In this document: positions 17,756 through 26,268 of the stretch, one piece after another
How positions within the stretch are numbered: position 1 is the stretch's first letter
Layout: every line of letters begins with the position of its first letter
NCBI RefSeq assembly: GCF_000271305.1
Contig: NZ_AKGD01000001.1
Span: forward strand, 992,001-1,056,000
DNA from: Hydrocarboniphaga effusa AP103
Lineage (GTDB): Bacteria; Pseudomonadota; Gammaproteobacteria; Nevskiales; Nevskiaceae
Direction: 5' to 3'
Length of the DNA stretch: 64,000 nucleotides
Translations under genes and position numbers: made by a program
The notes under the pieces: model-generated
What the model saw: only the letters and a program-made list of their open reading frames with translations
Told to the model about the DNA's origin: nothing
Databases searched by the model: none

Positions 17756-18982
17756 ATGAGCGGCGACCACTACCGTTTCGACCCGATGAGCGCGAAGACG
17801 CTCGCCGACCCCGGCGCGGCCTATTCCGAGCTGCGCGAGCGCTGCCCTTTCCATCACTACAAGGGCGAGCACTACGAGTTCTACATCACCAGCGACTACG
17901 AGGAGATCAAGCGCGACATCCTCGCCGACAATCCGGTGTGGTCGTTCAAGTACGGCAACGCGGCCAAGGATACGATCAGCGAAGTCGGCTTCAAGACCGA
18001 CCCGCCGTTCCACATGGCGTTTCGCGCGGCGATGCAGCCGGGGCTGCTGCCGAAAGCGGTGATGCGCTACGAGCGCGAGGCCCAGACCATCGCCGGCGAG
18101 CTGATCGATCGCATGCTCGAGAAAGGCTCCGGCGACTTCCACGACGAGTTCGCCTTGCCGCTGCCCGCGCAGATGATGTGCGTGATGCTCGGCACCAAGC
18201 GCAGCGATTACCTGCACTACAAGCACTGGGCCGACGAGCTGCAATTGCAGCTGTTCCACGATCCGACGCCCGGATCGTTCGAAATCATTCTCGGCCAGAT
18301 CCTGCCGCATTTCCGCGGGCTCATCGCCGAGCGCCGCAAGCTGCTCGAAGCCAGCGCAGCCGAGCCCTCGCCGCAGCTGCTCGGCACCGTGCTGCCCGAC
18401 GATTACATCTCGCGCTCGCTGGTCGCCAAGGTCGAGGGACGGCCGCTGACCGAAGAAGAAATTCTCAACGTCTGCCTGGCCTTCCTGACCGGCGGACAGG
18501 AGACGACGACGGGGCTCATCGGCAATCTGATGTGGCGCTTGCTGCAGGCTCCCGAACGCTGGGAGCGGCTCAAGGCCGATCCGTCGCTGATCGAATCGGC
18601 CGTCGAGGAAAGCCTGCGCTACGATCCGCCGGTGCTCGCACACTTCCGCACGAGCCTGTGCCCGGTGACGATGCACGGCAAGCAATTGCCCGAGCGCACC
18701 AAGCTCATGTTCAACATCACGGGCGCGAATCGCGATCCGCAGCGGTTCACCGACCCCGAGAGCTTCCGCATCGATCGTCCGCTCGCCGAGGCACGCGCGC
18801 ATCTGTCGTTCGGCAACGGCGTTCATTTCTGCATGGGGGCGCCGGTCGCACGCATGGAGGCCAAGGTGGCGATGCGCCTGCTGATCGAGCGGCTGCCGAA
18901 GCTGCGCCTGGACGGCCAGCCGGAGCGCTTCGAATCGTGGATGCACTGGGGCAAGACCAAGCTGCCGGTACGCTGGGATTAA
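17756..18982 (+). CDS. cytochrome P450
   Basis: A class I-type bacterial P450 of 408 residues. The I-helix reads LTGGQETTTG, the K-helix ExxR is EESLR, and the heme loop FGNGVHFCMG places the axial Cys at 359. It should hydroxylate or oxidise a hydrophobic substrate using electrons from a ferredoxin system, which this window does not encode. The ATG follows TCGGAGGATGAAG. It lies between the MFS transporter and a hotdog thioesterase. Substrate unknown. Confidence 0.92.
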   Translation: MSGDHYRFDPMSAKTLADPGAAYSELRERCPFHHYKGEHYEFYITSDYEEIKRDILADNPVWSFKYGNAAKDTISEVGFKTDPPFHMAFRAAMQPGLLPKAVMRYEREAQTIAGELIDRMLEKGSGDFHDEFALPLPAQMMCVMLGTKRSDYLHYKHWADELQLQLFHDPTPGSFEIILGQILPHFRGLIAERRKLLEASAAEPSPQLLGTVLPDDYISRSLVAKVEGRPLTEEEILNVCLAFLTGGQETTTGLIGNLMWRLLQAPERWERLKADPSLIESAVEESLRYDPPVLAHFRTSLCPVTMHGKQLPERTKLMFNITGANRDPQRFTDPESFRIDRPLAEARAHLSFGNGVHFCMGAPVARMEAKVAMRLLIERLPKLRLDGQPERFESWMHWGKTKLPVRWD

Positions 18983-19008
18983 ACTGCGCGCCACCACCGA
19001 AAACATCC

Positions 19009-19458
19009 ATGACCGACAAGACCGCAGACAAGATCGCCGAGACGCGCGATCGCTACCGTTACTGGCTTTCGATTCCGACGCGCTGGATGGACGGCGATCC
19101 CTACGGCCACGTCAACAACGCGCAGTACTACTCGTTCATCGATACCGTCGTGACGACGATGCTGATCGAGAAGCAGGTGCTGCGCGGCCCGCACTGGGAC
19201 GCGATCGGCCTGGTGATCGAAAGCCAGTGCGTCTACTCGGCCCCGATCACGTTTCCGGAGATCGTCGAAGCGGGCTTGCGCATCGGACGCGTCGGCGGCA
19301 GCAGCCTACGTTATGAAGTGGCCCTGTTCAAGCAAGGCGAGGACAAGCCCGCGGCGGTCGCGCACTTCGTGCACGTGTTCGTCGATCCGCAGACGCGTCG
19401 CCCGCTGCCGCTCGTCGAACCGGTGCGCAAGGCGATGCTGGAGCTGACGCTGGGTTAG
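19009..19458 (+). CDS. hotdog-fold acyl-CoA thioesterase (4-HBT type)
   Basis: A 149-residue protein with the 4-hydroxybenzoyl-CoA thioesterase signature WMDGDPYGHVNNAQYYSF. The Asp near residue 30 and HVNN at 34-37 form the expected active-site region. It should hydrolyse an acyl-CoA formed in the pathway. The chosen ATG gives the normal family length; the long frame through the P450 gene is a shadow. Last gene of the MFS/P450 operon, followed by the hairpin repeat. Confidence 0.85.
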   Translation: MTDKTADKIAETRDRYRYWLSIPTRWMDGDPYGHVNNAQYYSFIDTVVTTMLIEKQVLRGPHWDAIGLVIESQCVYSAPITFPEIVEAGLRIGRVGGSSLRYEVALFKQGEDKPAAVAHFVHVFVDPQTRRPLPLVEPVRKAMLELTLG

Positions 19459-19544
19459 CGGCACACGCGCAATCCGGCGACGCGGCGCTCAGCCGCGGAA
19501 ACGTCTCTTCTTGCGGAGAAAGCGGAGCGCATTCGCTGCCCGCA

Positions 19545-19680
19545 GCCCCCTCTCCCGACCGCGGGAGAGGGTGGTCCGAAGGACCGGGTAAGGGGCTGCT
19601 CGGAAAGTGCGCGCACTTTTTGAAGGAACCCTCTCTCCCCCGCTGCGCGGGGACTCTCTCCCGCGAGCGGGAGAGAGGAA
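19545..19680. repeat. REP-like double hairpin repeat, possible bidirectional terminator
   Basis: Two GC-rich inverted repeats of the CCCTCTCCC type. Hairpin 1 (19548-19571) has a 10-bp stem CCCTCTCCCG/CGGGAGAGGG. Hairpin 2 (19654-19677) has a 10-bp stem CTCTCTCCCG/CGGGAGAGAG. Between them is GGGTAAGGGGCTGC, as in repeats widespread in xanthomonad-like gammaproteobacteria. It lies between the convergent thioesterase and dioxygenase genes, so it may end transcription both ways. Confidence 0.75.
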
Positions 19681-19701
19681 CATCGGAAAGAACCGCTTCG
19701 A

Positions 19702-20730
19702 TCAGACGTGCTTCTTGTGCTGGTCGTCGTCGTAGCCGTAAGTGCGGCCGGCCTTGAGATTGCCGAACGGAACCGCCTTCTTGGTTCCGCCGCGCGTGAG
19801 CTCGGGCACGAACGGCATGCCGCGGTTGAGCGACTGGCGATCGCCCGGATGGCGCGGCTCGAAGCGGCCCGCGGCGTCGACGCGAAAGCCCAGCAGCGAG
19901 AGCACTTCCTTGGGCAGTGATTCGTAGACGTCCTGGTGCAGGCTCTGCACGATGTCGTCCATCGGGCGCATCCACGACTGACTCCAGAGCAGCGTGAACG
20001 AATAGCGCACGGTGTCGGAGCTCGATTCGCCGGACTGATGCCAGGTGCGGCTTTCGAACAGGATCACGTCGCCGGCCTTGCAGCACACCGGCACGGTGTT
20101 GATCGGGTCCGGGTTGATCGGCGTGCCGTTCGGACCCAGCGCGGTGCGCGGGTACACGCCCCACTTGTGGCTGCGGGGCACCACGCGCGTCGCGCCCATT
20201 TCCTCAGTGAAATCGGTCAGGCAGACCATCATGTTCAGATACACCGGCGTCGGCGTCGGGAACGGCACGAACTGCTGGTCGGTATGGATGACCATCGGCG
20301 TCGCGCCCTTCTTGACGATCAGCCCGGTCATGCCCGACAGCAGCATCGGATAGTTCTTGAAGCAGTGATTCGCGTACTGGTGCAGCACCGGGTTCATCAC
20401 GCCGAGGTCGATGAAGATGCGGCCCTTGTTGATGAGCATCGGAACACCTTGCCAGCACGGCGGCGCCTCGCCGTCGCTCGCGCGGCCGATCCAGGTCTTG
20501 CTCGTCGAGCTCTGGTCGCTGAGCTGGGCCACGCCCTGCTCTTCTTCGAGTTCGGCCTGTTCCTTGAGGCGCGCGAGCATCGCGGCGACCTGTTCGGCAT
20601 TGAACAGGCCCTTGTGCACGGCCAGGCCGTATTCGTCGAGATTGCGCTTGTTCTGTTCGATGTCGGAGCTCGGCTCCGGCAGGTCGAGGCTATAGGCCGC
20701 GGGCATCGACGCGGCGAACGAAATACTCAT
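19702..20730 (-). CDS. phytanoyl-CoA dioxygenase family protein
   Basis: A 342-residue Fe(II)/2-oxoglutarate-type dioxygenase. The metal-binding triad is H149-T-D151 (VIHTDQQF) and H231 (TWHQSG), and R242 (VRYSF) is suited to bind 2-oxoglutarate. The family hydroxylates hydrophobic acyl-CoAs or free small molecules. The ATG at 20730 is preceded by GAGGAGACAGC; ten extra upstream codons are unlikely. It follows the amidohydrolase gene by 87 bp on the same strand, probably in one transcript controlled from operator copy 3. Confidence 0.88.
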   Translation of the reverse strand: MSISFAASMPAAYSLDLPEPSSDIEQNKRNLDEYGLAVHKGLFNAEQVAAMLARLKEQAELEEEQGVAQLSDQSSTSKTWIGRASDGEAPPCWQGVPMLINKGRIFIDLGVMNPVLHQYANHCFKNYPMLLSGMTGLIVKKGATPMVIHTDQQFVPFPTPTPVYLNMMVCLTDFTEEMGATRVVPRSHKWGVYPRTALGPNGTPINPDPINTVPVCCKAGDVILFESRTWHQSGESSSDTVRYSFTLLWSQSWMRPMDDIVQSLHQDVYESLPKEVLSLLGFRVDAAGRFEPRHPGDRQSLNRGMPFVPELTRGGTKKAVPFGNLKAGRTYGYDDDQHKKHV

Positions 20731-20817
20731 GCTGTCTCCTCGGTCGCTACCCGCCGGCATTGCCGCCGGCGGCCGCTGACGCGTTATCTATGGTGTTGGA
20801 AGCGATGCAGCGAAAGC

Positions 20818-21945
20818 TCAGGCCGCGGCGGCGAACTTCGCGGCCATGGCTGCGGAGTCGGCCTTGCTCTTGGCGATATCGACCTTGTACAGGCGCGCCG
20901 CGTTGCCGCCGAGGATCGCGGCGCGATCTTCGGCCGAAATCTCGATGCCGTCGAAGATGCCGTCGATGACTTTCTTCGAGTGCGGGAAGGTGCCTTCGAG
21001 GTGGGGATAATCCGCGGCCCACATGAGTGGACGCACGCCGGTGACCGAGCGCGACAGGATGCAGGCGCGATCGAACTGGAAGGTGCAGCTCACCTGGCGC
21101 TTCACAAACTCGCTCGGCATCATCGACAGCTTGGGCTTCACGTAGAACTGATGCGCGTTGTAGACCTCGTCCATGCGCTCGCAGAGGAAGGCGAGCCATG
21201 AGGCGCCGGCTTCCACCGTCACCATCTGCAGGTTCGGGAAGCGATCGAGCGTGCCGCCGCACACCATCTGGAACACCGCGCGCTGCGCCGAGTTGCCCAC
21301 TTCCACGTAGTTGATGACCGCGCCGCCCGGGCCGCGCTCGTAGACCGGCGACGAGCCGGTGCCGACGTGCCAGGAGATCGGAATGCCGGCTTCCTGCGCA
21401 ACCGCCCACAGCGGATCGAGTTCGGCGCTGTTGTACTTGAGGCCCTCCGGCAGCACGCAGGGAACCAGCGCGGAGCGGTAGCCCATCTTCACGCAGCGCT
21501 CGAGTTCGGCGACGGCCTGCGCAACGGTGCCCGGCGCCAGCGGCAGCAGCGCAGTCGGCACGAAGCGGTTCGGATGCGGCTTGAAGGTTTCGAGGCACCA
21601 GTCGTTGTAGATCTGGACGCAGGCGAGCTTGAGCTCGGGGTCTTCGACCAGGTACGGCACGCCGCCGGCGGTCGGATAGATCACTTCGGCGTCGATGCCA
21701 TCCTGCGCCATGTCCTTCAAGCGCGGATTGAGATCCGGCAGCACGCCGCCGTGACGCTCCTGGCCGTGATAGCCGTCGCCCATGTTCATGCGATGGACGA
21801 TCTTGTTGTCGCAGATGATGTTGAGGAAGCCGTCCTTCTTCTCGGTGCGCGGGCCGCGATCCTTCATCGCCTGCGGCAGTCGCTCGGCGAACAGCGTCTT
21901 CGGCTCGATGACGTGCGCGTCCATGCTGAATACGAAATCACCCAT
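20818..21945 (-). CDS. amidohydrolase family protein (amidohydrolase_2)
   Basis: A 375-residue metal-dependent TIM-barrel hydrolase or decarboxylase. It begins with MDAHVIEP, where the DxH motif resembles the aminocarboxymuconate-semialdehyde decarboxylase group. SWHVGTG supplies a further His, and WAADYPHLEGTFP the conserved Asp. No signal peptide is visible. Members cleave C-C or C-O bonds of CoA-free intermediates in aromatic and terpenoid degradation, but the substrate is unknown here. The ATG has a good CAGGAGGAG ribosome site. It is divergent from double-GntR regulator 2, with operator copy 3 between. Confidence 0.86.
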   Translation of the reverse strand: MGDFVFSMDAHVIEPKTLFAERLPQAMKDRGPRTEKKDGFLNIICDNKIVHRMNMGDGYHGQERHGGVLPDLNPRLKDMAQDGIDAEVIYPTAGGVPYLVEDPELKLACVQIYNDWCLETFKPHPNRFVPTALLPLAPGTVAQAVAELERCVKMGYRSALVPCVLPEGLKYNSAELDPLWAVAQEAGIPISWHVGTGSSPVYERGPGGAVINYVEVGNSAQRAVFQMVCGGTLDRFPNLQMVTVEAGASWLAFLCERMDEVYNAHQFYVKPKLSMMPSEFVKRQVSCTFQFDRACILSRSVTGVRPLMWAADYPHLEGTFPHSKKVIDGIFDGIEISAEDRAAILGGNAARLYKVDIAKSKADSAAMAAKFAAAA

Positions 21946-22038
21946 AGTCTTCTTCTCCTCCTGCCTGTCCCGGCGCGCTCTGGTGCGGCGCTCGGTCGAT
22001 GGTTGGGCACCCTTCAGAAAAGGTGCGGCATGCGTCGA

Positions 22039-22048
22039 TAGTGTCCTA
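22039..22048. promoter_or_regulatory. putative shared operator, copy 3
   Basis: TAGTGTCCTA in GATAGTGTCCTATTT, between the amidohydrolase/dioxygenase unit and the second double-GntR gene. It differs from copy 2 at one position. Confidence 0.6.
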
Positions 22049-22090
22049 TTTAAAAAAGCCGGTCAAGCCTCGGGCACGCTGCTTTCGGCT

Positions 22091-23590
22091 GTGAGTTTCC
22101 CTACACTTTCGTCACATCCCATCACCGCTCCTGCACAGCACTTGAACGACGCCGCCGCAAAACCGCCGAAGCGGGCCGAACTGCTGGTCGCTGCGATCGA
22201 GCAGCGCATCGAACGCGAGCAGCTGCAACCCGGAGCCTCGCTCGGCACCGAGCCCGTGCTGATGGCGCAATATGGCGTGAGCCGAGAGACCCTGCGCAAC
22301 GCCATCCGCCAGCTCGAACGCCATGGCGTCGCGCGCATGCGCCGCGGCGGTGGAGGCGGCGGCGGCGGGCTGGTGATCGAAGCGGCCGCCTCGCAGACCG
22401 CCGTGCATGCGATCACCGCGCACCTCGAATTCAGCGACATCGGCTGGAGCGAGATCGTCGAAGCCCGCGCGCTCATCGACATCGAAGCGGCCGTCGAAGC
22501 GAGCCGCCGCTCGGACGAATTCAGCGCGGCCCGACTGCGCCAGCTGACTGCGGAGCTCGATCGCGGATCGACGCTCCCGCGTGAAATCGCGCGCCGTCAC
22601 CTCGCGCTGCCGACGGCCATCGCCGAACTCGCCGCCAACCCGGTGATCAGCCTGTTCTCGTCCGCGCTGAGCGACTGGACGCTCGATATCCTGCCGTCCG
22701 AGCTCGGCTCGCCCGAGCTGCGCGACCGCGAGATGCACCTCGTCAACGACATCCTGCGCGAGCTCGTCGAGGCCATCGTGCGCGGCGACGAAGCCGCCTC
22801 GCGCAAGGCCGCCGAGGCGTTCTCCGCCCGATCGATCAAGGTGTCGCAGTTCATCGAAAGCCGGCGCCGGCGCACGCGCGTCGACGAGTGGTTCAAGACA
22901 TCAAGGCCCGACAGCGACGACAAGCTCGCCCAGCGCCTCGCGCTCGCGCTCGCGCAGGACGTCGCCGCGCGCGGCTGGCCCGATGAGCGTTTCGGCGCCG
23001 AAGCCGAACTCATGGATCGCTTCGGCGTCAGCCGCTCGATCTGGCGCGAAGCCATTCGCCTGCTCGAAATGCATGGCATCGCGCGTCCGCGCCGCGGGCG
23101 CGGCGGCGGCCTCATGATCGGGCGGCCCGATGCGGCGTACACCATCGACTCGGCCAGGCGCTACCTGCGCCGCGCTCACCTGCGCCAGTCGCACTATCTC
23201 GACATGCGCAGCGTGCTCGAAGCCGGCGCCATCGGCTTGGCGATCACGCGCGCCACCGAGGAAGAGATGATCGAGCTCAAGCGGCTCGGCAAACGGCTCG
23301 CTCAATCGGACGATTCGCAGACGGTCGCCGCGGCCGTCAACTGGCACTGCCATCTGAGCACGCTATGCGGCAATCGTGCGCTGTCGCTGCTGCTGCGCAT
23401 CCTGCTTTCGCTCACGCAAGACCCGAACGCGAACGTACCTCCCGCCATCGCCGAACTGCTGCGCCAGCGGCATTTCAAGCTTTCGCAGGCCGTGGTCGCA
23501 CGCGACGAGGCCAAAGCCCACCGCATCGCGCACGAGCACTTCGAATGGCTGCAGGAGATGCTGGATCTGCAGCTCGGATCGCTGTCTTGA
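22091..23590 (+). CDS. tandem double-module GntR/FadR-type regulator, second copy
   Basis: About 499 residues with the same two-module plan as the regulator at 3-4.6 kb. Winged helix 1 contains VSRETLRNAIRQLERHG and winged helix 2 contains VSRSIWREAIRLLEMHG, each followed by an FCD-like helical domain. The first wing holds an unusual run of eight glycines. The start is uncertain: no ATG precedes the conserved region, so I chose GTG 22091; TTG 22142 is equally possible, and neither has a clear ribosome site. It is divergent from the amidohydrolase operon with operator copy 3 upstream. It likely binds the shared operator, by inference from position. Confidence 0.8.
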   Translation: MSFPTLSSHPITAPAQHLNDAAAKPPKRAELLVAAIEQRIEREQLQPGASLGTEPVLMAQYGVSRETLRNAIRQLERHGVARMRRGGGGGGGGLVIEAAASQTAVHAITAHLEFSDIGWSEIVEARALIDIEAAVEASRRSDEFSAARLRQLTAELDRGSTLPREIARRHLALPTAIAELAANPVISLFSSALSDWTLDILPSELGSPELRDREMHLVNDILRELVEAIVRGDEAASRKAAEAFSARSIKVSQFIESRRRRTRVDEWFKTSRPDSDDKLAQRLALALAQDVAARGWPDERFGAEAELMDRFGVSRSIWREAIRLLEMHGIARPRRGRGGGLMIGRPDAAYTIDSARRYLRRAHLRQSHYLDMRSVLEAGAIGLAITRATEEEMIELKRLGKRLAQSDDSQTVAAAVNWHCHLSTLCGNRALSLLLRILLSLTQDPNANVPPAIAELLRQRHFKLSQAVVARDEAKAHRIAHEHFEWLQEMLDLQLGSLS

Positions 23591-23707
23591 ATCGAATCGG
23601 CAGAGAGATGCCGGCTCCGTGACGCACCGACGTCAGCCGCGAACCATTCAGGGTCCTCGGACGATTCTCCGGACCAGAGCAGGGCCAGCGCATCGAAGCG
23701 CCGCCCC

Positions 23708-24397
23708 TCACGACCCGCCGCGATGCTGCGCGAGCAGTTTTCCGATGGCCACCACGAGCACCGCCCCGATCGCCGCCGAGCCAAGATGGGCCCACTGCGG
23801 TGGTTGGCCGAGGCGCGGGGCCAGATAGGCATCACCCAGCCACAATGCTCCGCCGACCCAGCCGAGCAAGGCGCTACCCAAGACCATCACCAATGGGAAG
23901 CGATCCATCAGCGCGAGCACAAGTTTGCTGCCCCACACGATGATCGGAACGCTGATGACGATACCGAAGGCAACCAGACCGATGTGACCATCCGCGGCGC
24001 CAGCGATGGCGATGACGTTGTCGATGCTCATGACCGCGTCTGCGACGATCACAGTGCGAATCGCACCGAGCAGATGGGAGCGGCCCACGATGGCGGCATG
24101 TCCGTCGTCGTCGTCGTCGGTCGCGAGCAGCTTGATGCCGATCCAGAACAGCAGCAGCGAGCCGATGATCTTCAGGAACGGCAACGCCAGCAATTGCAGC
24201 GCGAAGAAGATCAGCAGCACGCGCAGGGCGATAGCCCCGAACAGCCCCCAGAAAATGCCTTTGTTTCGCAGCTCGGGCGGTAGCTTGCGGCAGGCGAGCG
24301 CAATGACAACGGCGTTATCGCCGCCCAGCAGAATGTCGATGAAGACGATCTGCGCAATGCTCAACAGCAGTTCGGGGCTCAGAGTCAATTGATCCAT
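23708..24397 (-). CDS. TerC family integral membrane protein
   Basis: A 229-residue membrane protein of the TerC/YjbE type with about seven hydrophobic segments. Signature motifs include FIDILLGGDNAVVIALA near the N-terminus and VADAVMSIDNVIAIAGAA in the middle, with the conserved acidic residues in membrane helices. An Asp run (ATDDDDDGH) lies in the loop. Homologues are linked to manganese or other metal ion export. It has no obvious link to the neighbouring catabolic genes and is followed by 117 bp of non-coding DNA containing a weak GGTCC/GGACC stem (23652-23675). Confidence 0.88.
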   Translation of the reverse strand: MDQLTLSPELLLSIAQIVFIDILLGGDNAVVIALACRKLPPELRNKGIFWGLFGAIALRVLLIFFALQLLALPFLKIIGSLLLFWIGIKLLATDDDDDGHAAIVGRSHLLGAIRTVIVADAVMSIDNVIAIAGAADGHIGLVAFGIVISVPIIVWGSKLVLALMDRFPLVMVLGSALLGWVGGALWLGDAYLAPRLGQPPQWAHLGSAAIGAVLVVAIGKLLAQHRGGS

Positions 24398-24576
24398 GGG
24401 CTCTTGTCATGAGGCCGGTCCGACGAAGACCGCACGTGGCCGGGCAATCCGCATCCGTCGGCTCCGATGCCCCCGTACTATCCAGCGGTGCAATATGCTG
24501 CCCCGCGCCGCCGGGTCGACACCGATCCCGACCGAGCCCGTGTGTGACCGCGTTTGCGCAAGACAGCCAGCCGACA

Positions 24577-24906
24577 TCAAAGATCGATATCGAGCAATGG
24601 CGCGAACTGTTGTCCCCCGTGCATGTCTCGCTCGAACACCCCGCCCTGAGCGTGCGTCCTCGGATAAGAGAACTTGATCACTGCCAGCTCCGGCACCTCG
24701 ATGCGTTTGACGGTCTCCGGACGCAGATGAAGCCGCTTGGCGATACTGTCGACCGTCAAGCCTGCCTTGTCCTTGTGGGCATCGAAGGATTCGGGGCCGT
24801 CAAAGAACAGATCGACCGTGATCCAGAATGGTCCGGCTGCTTTCGAACGCACGTAGCGGCAGACGTCATTGAGCTTGGGCATGTGGGAGCGCTCCATTGT
24901 TTCCAT
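24577..24906 (-). CDS. DUF4387 family protein
   Basis: A 109-residue protein with DUF4387 features: an N-terminal VRSKAAGPFWITVDLFFD block and C-terminal GGQQFAPLLDIDL. DUF4387 proteins commonly sit directly beside AtuA-family proteins, as here, and probably act with them as a small partner. The ATG at 24906 abuts the stop of the AtuA gene; ATG 24882 is an alternative nearer the conserved region. Last gene of the five-gene receptor/CitMHS operon. The biochemical function of the pair is not established to my knowledge. Confidence 0.82.
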   Translation of the reverse strand: METMERSHMPKLNDVCRYVRSKAAGPFWITVDLFFDGPESFDAHKDKAGLTVDSIAKRLHLRPETVKRIEVPELAVIKFSYPRTHAQGGVFERDMHGGQQFAPLLDIDL

Positions 24907-26268
24907 TCAAGGCCAGTACGCCATGCGTACGAGTTCGAGTCCGTCAACGGTTTCCACGATGTGATTCAGAACGAACTCGTAGCTCCGTCCCAATTGGATT
25001 TCCGCCGGTGAGAAGGTGAACCCGTAGCTCGGCAATTCCTTGTCGCGCCGCAGGGGGAAGTGAAAGAAATACGGGTTGCAGATCTTGGCGATCTGCAGCG
25101 CCAGTTCTTGAGTTCCGGCTGTCGCGATCAGCAGAAGGCCAAGCTCACGGGTCGGCCATTGGTCGCGCACGGGCAGTCCGGAAACCGCATTCCACCCGTA
25201 TGGGCGCAACGAAATGTCGTACTGGCCGGCGGCCTCGCCCAGAACAGCGTCCACCCGTTCGATCAGGGTGGCGTGCATGTTGGCCAGGAAGCTGTCTATC
25301 TGAGCCAGAACCTGGGGGTCTGTGATTCCGATCAGCATCATGGTCTGGAACGGGCCGTTGGCCGCGCCTTCCAGTTTCATCGTGTAGGGCTTTTCGATGA
25401 ACCTGGAACCGGTGACTCGCACGATGCGGTCATTGACGGGCTCGTATCTGGCCTGCGTGACGTCGAGAATTCCGCCGGGCTCGTGCAGGAGATACGGGTC
25501 GCTGTTCTCGTAGAGCATGTGCGCCGAGACGCTGTACGGGGTGCAGCGATTCGTCGCGCTCAACGGCTCGATCTCGAAGGCATCTTGTTCGACGCGAATC
25601 ACGACTCCGCCCTCGAACGGGTTCGTCGTGCAAAGTCCGCCGCACTCGGCGATCTTGCCGGCATGCCATGCGGGGCCGGCCCCCGCACCTCGCATGATGG
25701 GCACCGCAGCGATCACGGCGGTGTCGGTCGTGCGTCCTCCGAGCACGATCTCGGCACCGGCCTCCAGAGCGGCGATGTAGGGCTCCGGCCCCATCAGTGC
25801 GACAATGTGTTCGCAGGACTCGATCACCGCTTCGCCGAGTTCAACGGACGGAGCCAGCGGTCGAACCCGCCCCTGCGCCAAGCGGTCGCTGATCACACCG
25901 CGCTGCTGTTCCGAATAAAGGGTTGCGATCCTCGGCGCCAGCTTCAGCTCCTCGCAGATTTCAAGCACGATCCCCAGAGTCCAATCGACAGCCATGTCGC
26001 AACCGGATGTCCCGCAGGATCCGACCAGCAACGGCACCTTCCATTTGGCCTGCGCGGCGACGAGCAACTTCAGATCGCTTTTGACCGCATCCCGGCTGTA
26101 CTTGGACAAGCCGGTGGCGAGCGCAGCAGGACCACTGTCGGTCGAACCCGCATCCATCGCCATGGCATGCGCACCCGCAGCGAGACCCGCTTCGAGATGC
26201 TCGAACTTGATGCCGGCCCCCAATGCACCGACCGGCACGACGACGACAGCTGACTTTTCAGTGTTCAA
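24907..26268 (-). CDS. AtuA-family protein (DUF1446-like)
   Basis: A 453-residue protein of the acyclic terpene utilisation AtuA family, recognised from an N-terminal MDAGSTDSGP and later VLGGRTTDTAV and CGGLCTTNPFEGG blocks. A TTG start at 26268 is preferred: AGGA lies 8 bp upstream, the protein then has the usual length, and no ATG exists between there and the conserved core. The frame overlaps the CitMHS gene end by 11 bp, indicating coupling. AtuA proteins are needed for terpene use in pseudomonads, but the family is also paired with DUF4387 in other acid-degrading clusters. The reaction is unknown. Confidence 0.85.
   Translation of the reverse strand: MNTEKSAVVVVPVGALGAGIKFEHLEAGLAAGAHAMAMDAGSTDSGPAALATGLSKYSRDAVKSDLKLLVAAQAKWKVPLLVGSCGTSGCDMAVDWTLGIVLEICEELKLAPRIATLYSEQQRGVISDRLAQGRVRPLAPSVELGEAVIESCEHIVALMGPEPYIAALEAGAEIVLGGRTTDTAVIAAVPIMRGAGAGPAWHAGKIAECGGLCTTNPFEGGVVIRVEQDAFEIEPLSATNRCTPYSVSAHMLYENSDPYLLHEPGGILDVTQARYEPVNDRIVRVTGSRFIEKPYTMKLEGAANGPFQTMMLIGITDPQVLAQIDSFLANMHATLIERVDAVLGEAAGQYDISLRPYGWNAVSGLPVRDQWPTRELGLLLIATAGTQELALQIAKICNPYFFHFPLRRDKELPSYGFTFSPAEIQLGRSYEFVLNHIVETVDGLELVRMAYWP

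Noticed and set aside
19548..19677. CCCTCTCCC hairpins as a CRISPR array
   Set aside because: There are only two unequal inverted repeats, no regular spacers and no cas genes.
23652..23675. GGTCC...GGACC stem after the second double-GntR gene as a terminator
   Set aside because: The stem is short with a bulge and no T-run, so it is noted only within the neighbouring entry.
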